Assembly: GCA_025360105.1 (NCBI GenBank)
Contig: JANYCT010000040.1
Span: 186,001-250,000 of the forward strand
Source: Actinomycetes bacterium
Lineage (GTDB): Bacteria; Actinomycetota; Acidimicrobiia; Acidimicrobiales; Ilumatobacteraceae
DNA: 64,000 nucleotides
Direction of reading: 5' to 3'
A program made the translations under genes and the position numbers. The notes beneath the pieces were generated by a model that saw nothing but the letters and a program-made list of their open reading frames with translations, made no database searches and was not told the DNA's origin. Of the stretch, positions 61,962 to 64,000 are shown one piece after another. Within the stretch, counting starts at the first letter, position 1. The number at the start of each line of letters is the position of its first letter.

Positions 61962-63071
61962 CTATGTGGCGCCATGGCCAACGATCAATGGTACGTACAT
62001 CTCTGCTGCAGTGAGACTGCCGTGGCGACACTGCAGCTCGAACGGGCCCGAGTCTGCAGGGTCGAAGAATGTGATGTCGTCGCGCGCGACCAAGGCAACA
62101 TCGCCCAGACGCGCGGCCACCGGGGCTGACACCGTCGGGCCAAACCAACCTTGGTCGATGATCTGCTCGCGACTGAGCACCCAGGCCCGAGCCGCATGAT
62201 CCTGCTGCGCGGCCTCGAGCAGTTCGCGTTGCGCACCGACGCGAGCGTGCAGCCAACGGAAACGGCCCTCGCCGGACTGTGTTCGAACCAACGACAGCAA
62301 CGCCGGCGACGGACGCACGACGTTCTTACCAACCATCACCTGTCCGTGGTCGGCCGTGATGACGAGCGCCGCGTCGGCAGGCATCGCAGCGAGTATCGCG
62401 CCGATGAGCGCATCAACCGTTGCGAGTTCAGCGTCGTAGAAATCGCCGAATCCACGCTCGTGCGCGATCTTGTCAATACCGTCGTAATAGGCGTAAACGA
62501 AACGCTCGCCCGCAGCCACTTGTCGTCCGACCTCAACAGCGATGCTCGACGCGGCGCGCCAACCCACCGGGCGCGATCCACGCAGATGCGCCTCGGTGAA
62601 CGCCGAACCTTCGAGTTCGGCGCGACTGATGACCGGTGGTGCCTCGCCGAGAAAGGGGGCAAACGGCTGCACGTCGCGGGGTTGATGCGAACGGCGCACA
62701 TCGCCGCGTTCGCCATGCCAGCGCAGCACATTGATCACATCGCCACCGACTTCCATGCGATAGCCGACCAGGCCATGCTCGCCCGGGGTCAGCCCCGTGG
62801 CGATCGAGGTGAGCGCCGTTGCCGTGGTGCTGGGCGCCACCGTGGTGATGCGTGATGCTTGCATCGCGGCCATCACCGGGGTGAGATGACGTCGAGCCTG
62901 CCACTGCTCCCATCCGAGGCCGTCGACGACAAGCACGACGACGCTGACCGCCGAGCCGATCTGCTCGGGCATCCAGCGCGGCAGCGGCACGCCACGGGGA
63001 GCCAAGAGCGCAGGAATGATGCCGCGAACATTGGCTCCGGAGTACTCGGGGAGAACAGGCTGCTCGTTCAC
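61962..63071 (-). CDS. alkaline-phosphatase-superfamily hydrolase
   Basis: A 369-residue metal-dependent hydrolase. Metal-binding and nucleophile motifs can be placed: VVLVVDGLGWEQW (first Asp), TVAPSTTATALTSIATGL (Thr nucleophile region), YYDGIDKIAHERG, ITADHGQVMVG and RHGSLTAAEMYVPLI. It resembles nucleotide pyrophosphatase/phosphodiesterase-like proteins; the substrate is unknown. No signal peptide is visible, so it may be cytosolic. GTG 63071 is divergent from rrf2 across a perfect inverted repeat, and it precedes bpa. Confidence 0.85.
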   Translation of the reverse strand: MNEQPVLPEYSGANVRGIIPALLAPRGVPLPRWMPEQIGSAVSVVVLVVDGLGWEQWQARRHLTPVMAAMQASRITTVAPSTTATALTSIATGLTPGEHGLVGYRMEVGGDVINVLRWHGERGDVRRSHQPRDVQPFAPFLGEAPPVISRAELEGSAFTEAHLRGSRPVGWRAASSIAVEVGRQVAAGERFVYAYYDGIDKIAHERGFGDFYDAELATVDALIGAILAAMPADAALVITADHGQVMVGKNVVRPSPALLSLVRTQSGEGRFRWLHARVGAQRELLEAAQQDHAARAWVLSREQIIDQGWFGPTVSAPVAARLGDVALVARDDITFFDPADSGPFELQCRHGSLTAAEMYVPLIVGHGAT

Positions 63072-63090
63072 GACCGCCTCAGTCCATCAC

Positions 63091-63123
63091 CTTCGCGGCG
63101 CAATTACTACCTGCGCCGCGAAG
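63091..63123. promoter_or_regulatory. 12-9-12 perfect inverted repeat between divergent phosphatase-bpa and rrf2
   Basis: CTTCGCGGCGCA (63091-63102), nine bases ATTACTACC, TGCGCCGCGAAG (63112-63123). All 12 pairs are perfect. On the minus strand its loop contains TAGTAA, a possible -10 for the phosphatase-bpa operon. The position in a divergent gap favours an operator over a terminator. Confidence 0.6.
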
Positions 63124-63162
63124 TGGTGCTGCAACGATCCGCTGTCAGGTCGACTTTGGGCC

Positions 63163-63168
63163 TACGAT
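63163..63168 (+). promoter_or_regulatory. -10 hexamer TACGAT of rrf2
   Basis: TACGAT ends 6 bases before GTG 63175, predicting a leaderless message. It lies 39 bases downstream of the inverted repeat. Confidence 0.45.
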
Positions 63169-63174
63169 GGCGTC

Positions 63175-63630
63175 GTGCGCGTTTCCACAAAAGGTGACTA
63201 TGCCTGTCGGGCCCTGCTGTCGCTGGCGTTACATTCCGACGAGCCAGGGCCTACATCAGTCGCCGACATTGCCCGACGCACCGGCCTTCCCCAGCCATAC
63301 CTCGAACAGATCCTGCTGGCACTCAAAGGCGCCGGTCTCGTCCGGTCCAAGCGCGGCGTCGGCGGCGGATACGTGCTCGCCCGCCCCACATCCGAGATCC
63401 GGCTCTCCGAAATCATTTCTGCGGTAGACGGACCAATCTCGCTCGGTGACTTCGGTGAACCCCATCAAGACGGCGCCTGCGATCACGAAGGCCAGTGTGT
63501 ACTCCTTGCCATTTGGAAAGAGTCCGGCAATCTGATGCGTCGCCACATGGAGGGTTTCACCCTCGCCGAAGTGGCCCAGGCCGCCCAAGGTTCGACCCCC
63601 TGGCCCGACCTCCTCGCCACCCACCGCTAA
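63175..63630 (+). CDS. Rrf2-family transcriptional regulator
   Basis: A 151-residue Rrf2 protein: winged-helix region with MRVSTKGDYACRALLSLAL, TSVADIARRTGLPQPYLEQI and AGLVRSKRGVGGGYVLARP. A C-terminal Cys pair is at 102 and 108 (C-x5-C), where the 2Fe-2S or 4Fe-4S cluster ligands of IscR and NsrR lie. The third Cys of the C-x5-C-x6-C set is missing (LLAIWKES follows), though Cys11 exists. Cluster binding is therefore uncertain. GTG 63175 fits the upstream TACGAT. It is convergent with the pseudouridine synthase. Confidence 0.9.
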   Translation: MRVSTKGDYACRALLSLALHSDEPGPTSVADIARRTGLPQPYLEQILLALKGAGLVRSKRGVGGGYVLARPTSEIRLSEIISAVDGPISLGDFGEPHQDGACDHEGQCVLLAIWKESGNLMRRHMEGFTLAEVAQAAQGSTPWPDLLATHR

Positions 63631-63640
63631 GCTGACCGAG

Positions 63641-64000
63641 TCAGGAGAGCGTTTCGAGCACGTCGCGCAGATCCTGTGGCAACGGCGATGTGAAGGTCAC
63701 CGTTTCCCCGGTACCGGGATGCACGAACGCGAGCTCGGCGGCATGCAGGAAGGGCCGCGGCGACGAAACCACCGACCGGATTCCACCGTAGGTGCCGTCG
63801 CCCACCACCGGGTGACCGGCCGCGGCAAGATGTACACGAATTTGATGCGTCCGCCCCGTCTCTAGCCGACACTCCACCTCGGACACCTCGGCCGGCGAAT
63901 GAAAGTTCGTGATCGTGTGATAGCGGGTCCTAGCGGGTTTTCCATCGATGACCACAGCCATCCGTAGCGGATCGCGATGGTCGCGCCCGATCGGCGCGTC
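63641..64000 (-). CDS. RluA/RluD-family pseudouridine synthase, C-terminal part only
   Basis: The last 119 codons of a 23S rRNA pseudouridine synthase. The gene is open to the window edge at 64000, so the N-terminal half with the catalytic HRLD Asp is outside. Seen: DAPIGRDHRDPLRMAVV, VECRLETGRTHQIRVHL (family signature), HPVVGDGTYGG, and RPFLHAAELAFVHPGTGE. RluD-type enzymes modify U1911, U1915 and U1917 in 23S rRNA; RluC is the other option. Confidence 0.92.
   Translation of the reverse strand, partial: DAPIGRDHRDPLRMAVVIDGKPARTRYHTITNFHSPAEVSEVECRLETGRTHQIRVHLAAAGHPVVGDGTYGGIRSVVSSPRPFLHAAELAFVHPGTGETVTFTSPLPQDLRDVLETLS

Overview
The window is a gene-dense, GC-rich actinobacterial chromosome segment with no tRNA, rRNA, CRISPR array, insertion sequence or phage gene that I could recognise. 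Several genes are actinobacterial hallmarks: a mycothiol ligase (mshC), an F420:NADPH reductase (npdG) beside three luciferase-like oxidoreductases, a bacterial proteasome activator (bpa), an InhA-like enoyl reductase, a garA/ftsR/gcvH cluster and a phosphatidylinositol-phosphate synthase/acyltransferase pair. Gene order matches Mycobacterium tuberculosis in two blocks, but domain content differs enough (zinc-ribbon GarA, no pimA beside patA) to suggest a deeper lineage. Acidimicrobiia is my guess, not proven by the sequence.

Layout. 1-8.6 kb: end of purK, a luciferase-like enzyme, FKBP isomerase, a PLP enzyme, kbl-tdh (threonine to glycine), a DUF3237 protein, a second luciferase-like enzyme, a universal stress protein and a flavin-binding split-barrel protein. 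8.6-16.7 kb: a glycine-cleavage island. gcvP lies on the plus strand behind a tandem glycine riboswitch. A lysine-rich repeat protein follows. On the minus strand the run is gcvH-garA-ftsR-DUF151-merR-gcvT. 16.7-21.2 kb: mannose-1-phosphate guanylyltransferase and a CDP-alcohol phosphatidyltransferase, divergent from an SDR and a HIT protein. 21.2-26 kb: a lipoprotein-adaptor-ATPase-permease operon. 26-30 kb: rRNA methyltransferase, third luciferase-like enzyme, small acetyltransferase, thiolase, then a 59-bp direct repeat. 30-40.6 kb: DEAD-box helicase, DUF2207 membrane protein, methyltransferase and a NitT/TauT-type ABC importer, divergent from a one-module A-PCP-TE synthetase; a lipoprotein follows.

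40.8-47.5 kb: a phosphoribosyltransferase, then the minus-strand run thrS-HIT-membrane protein, pgsA1-patA and an upstream acylglycerolphosphate acyltransferase. 47.6-57.5 kb: mshC-npdG divergent from the enoyl reductase; pepA-abgT; a DUF255 thioredoxin-fold protein; a lipoprotein; a nitroreductase and an unknown protein. 57.6-64 kb: dnaE, then bpa with a phosphatase-superfamily gene, divergent from an Rrf2 regulator across a 12-bp perfect inverted repeat, and the end of an rluD-type pseudouridine synthase.

The genes join in a few themes: glycine and one-carbon supply (tdh, kbl, gcvPTH, riboswitch, GarA), envelope lipids (pgsA1, patA, plsC-like, manC, enoyl reductase), redox cofactors (mycothiol, F420), protein quality control (bpa, FKBP, DUF255) and an uncharacterised small-molecule locus at 33.7-39.9 kb. 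Many starts have a TANNNT hexamer ending 6-8 bases upstream and no ribosome-binding site, which suggests widespread leaderless transcripts. No gene-free stretch exceeds 300 bases. The two longest, 8547-8835 and 29853-30125, hold the riboswitch and the direct repeat.
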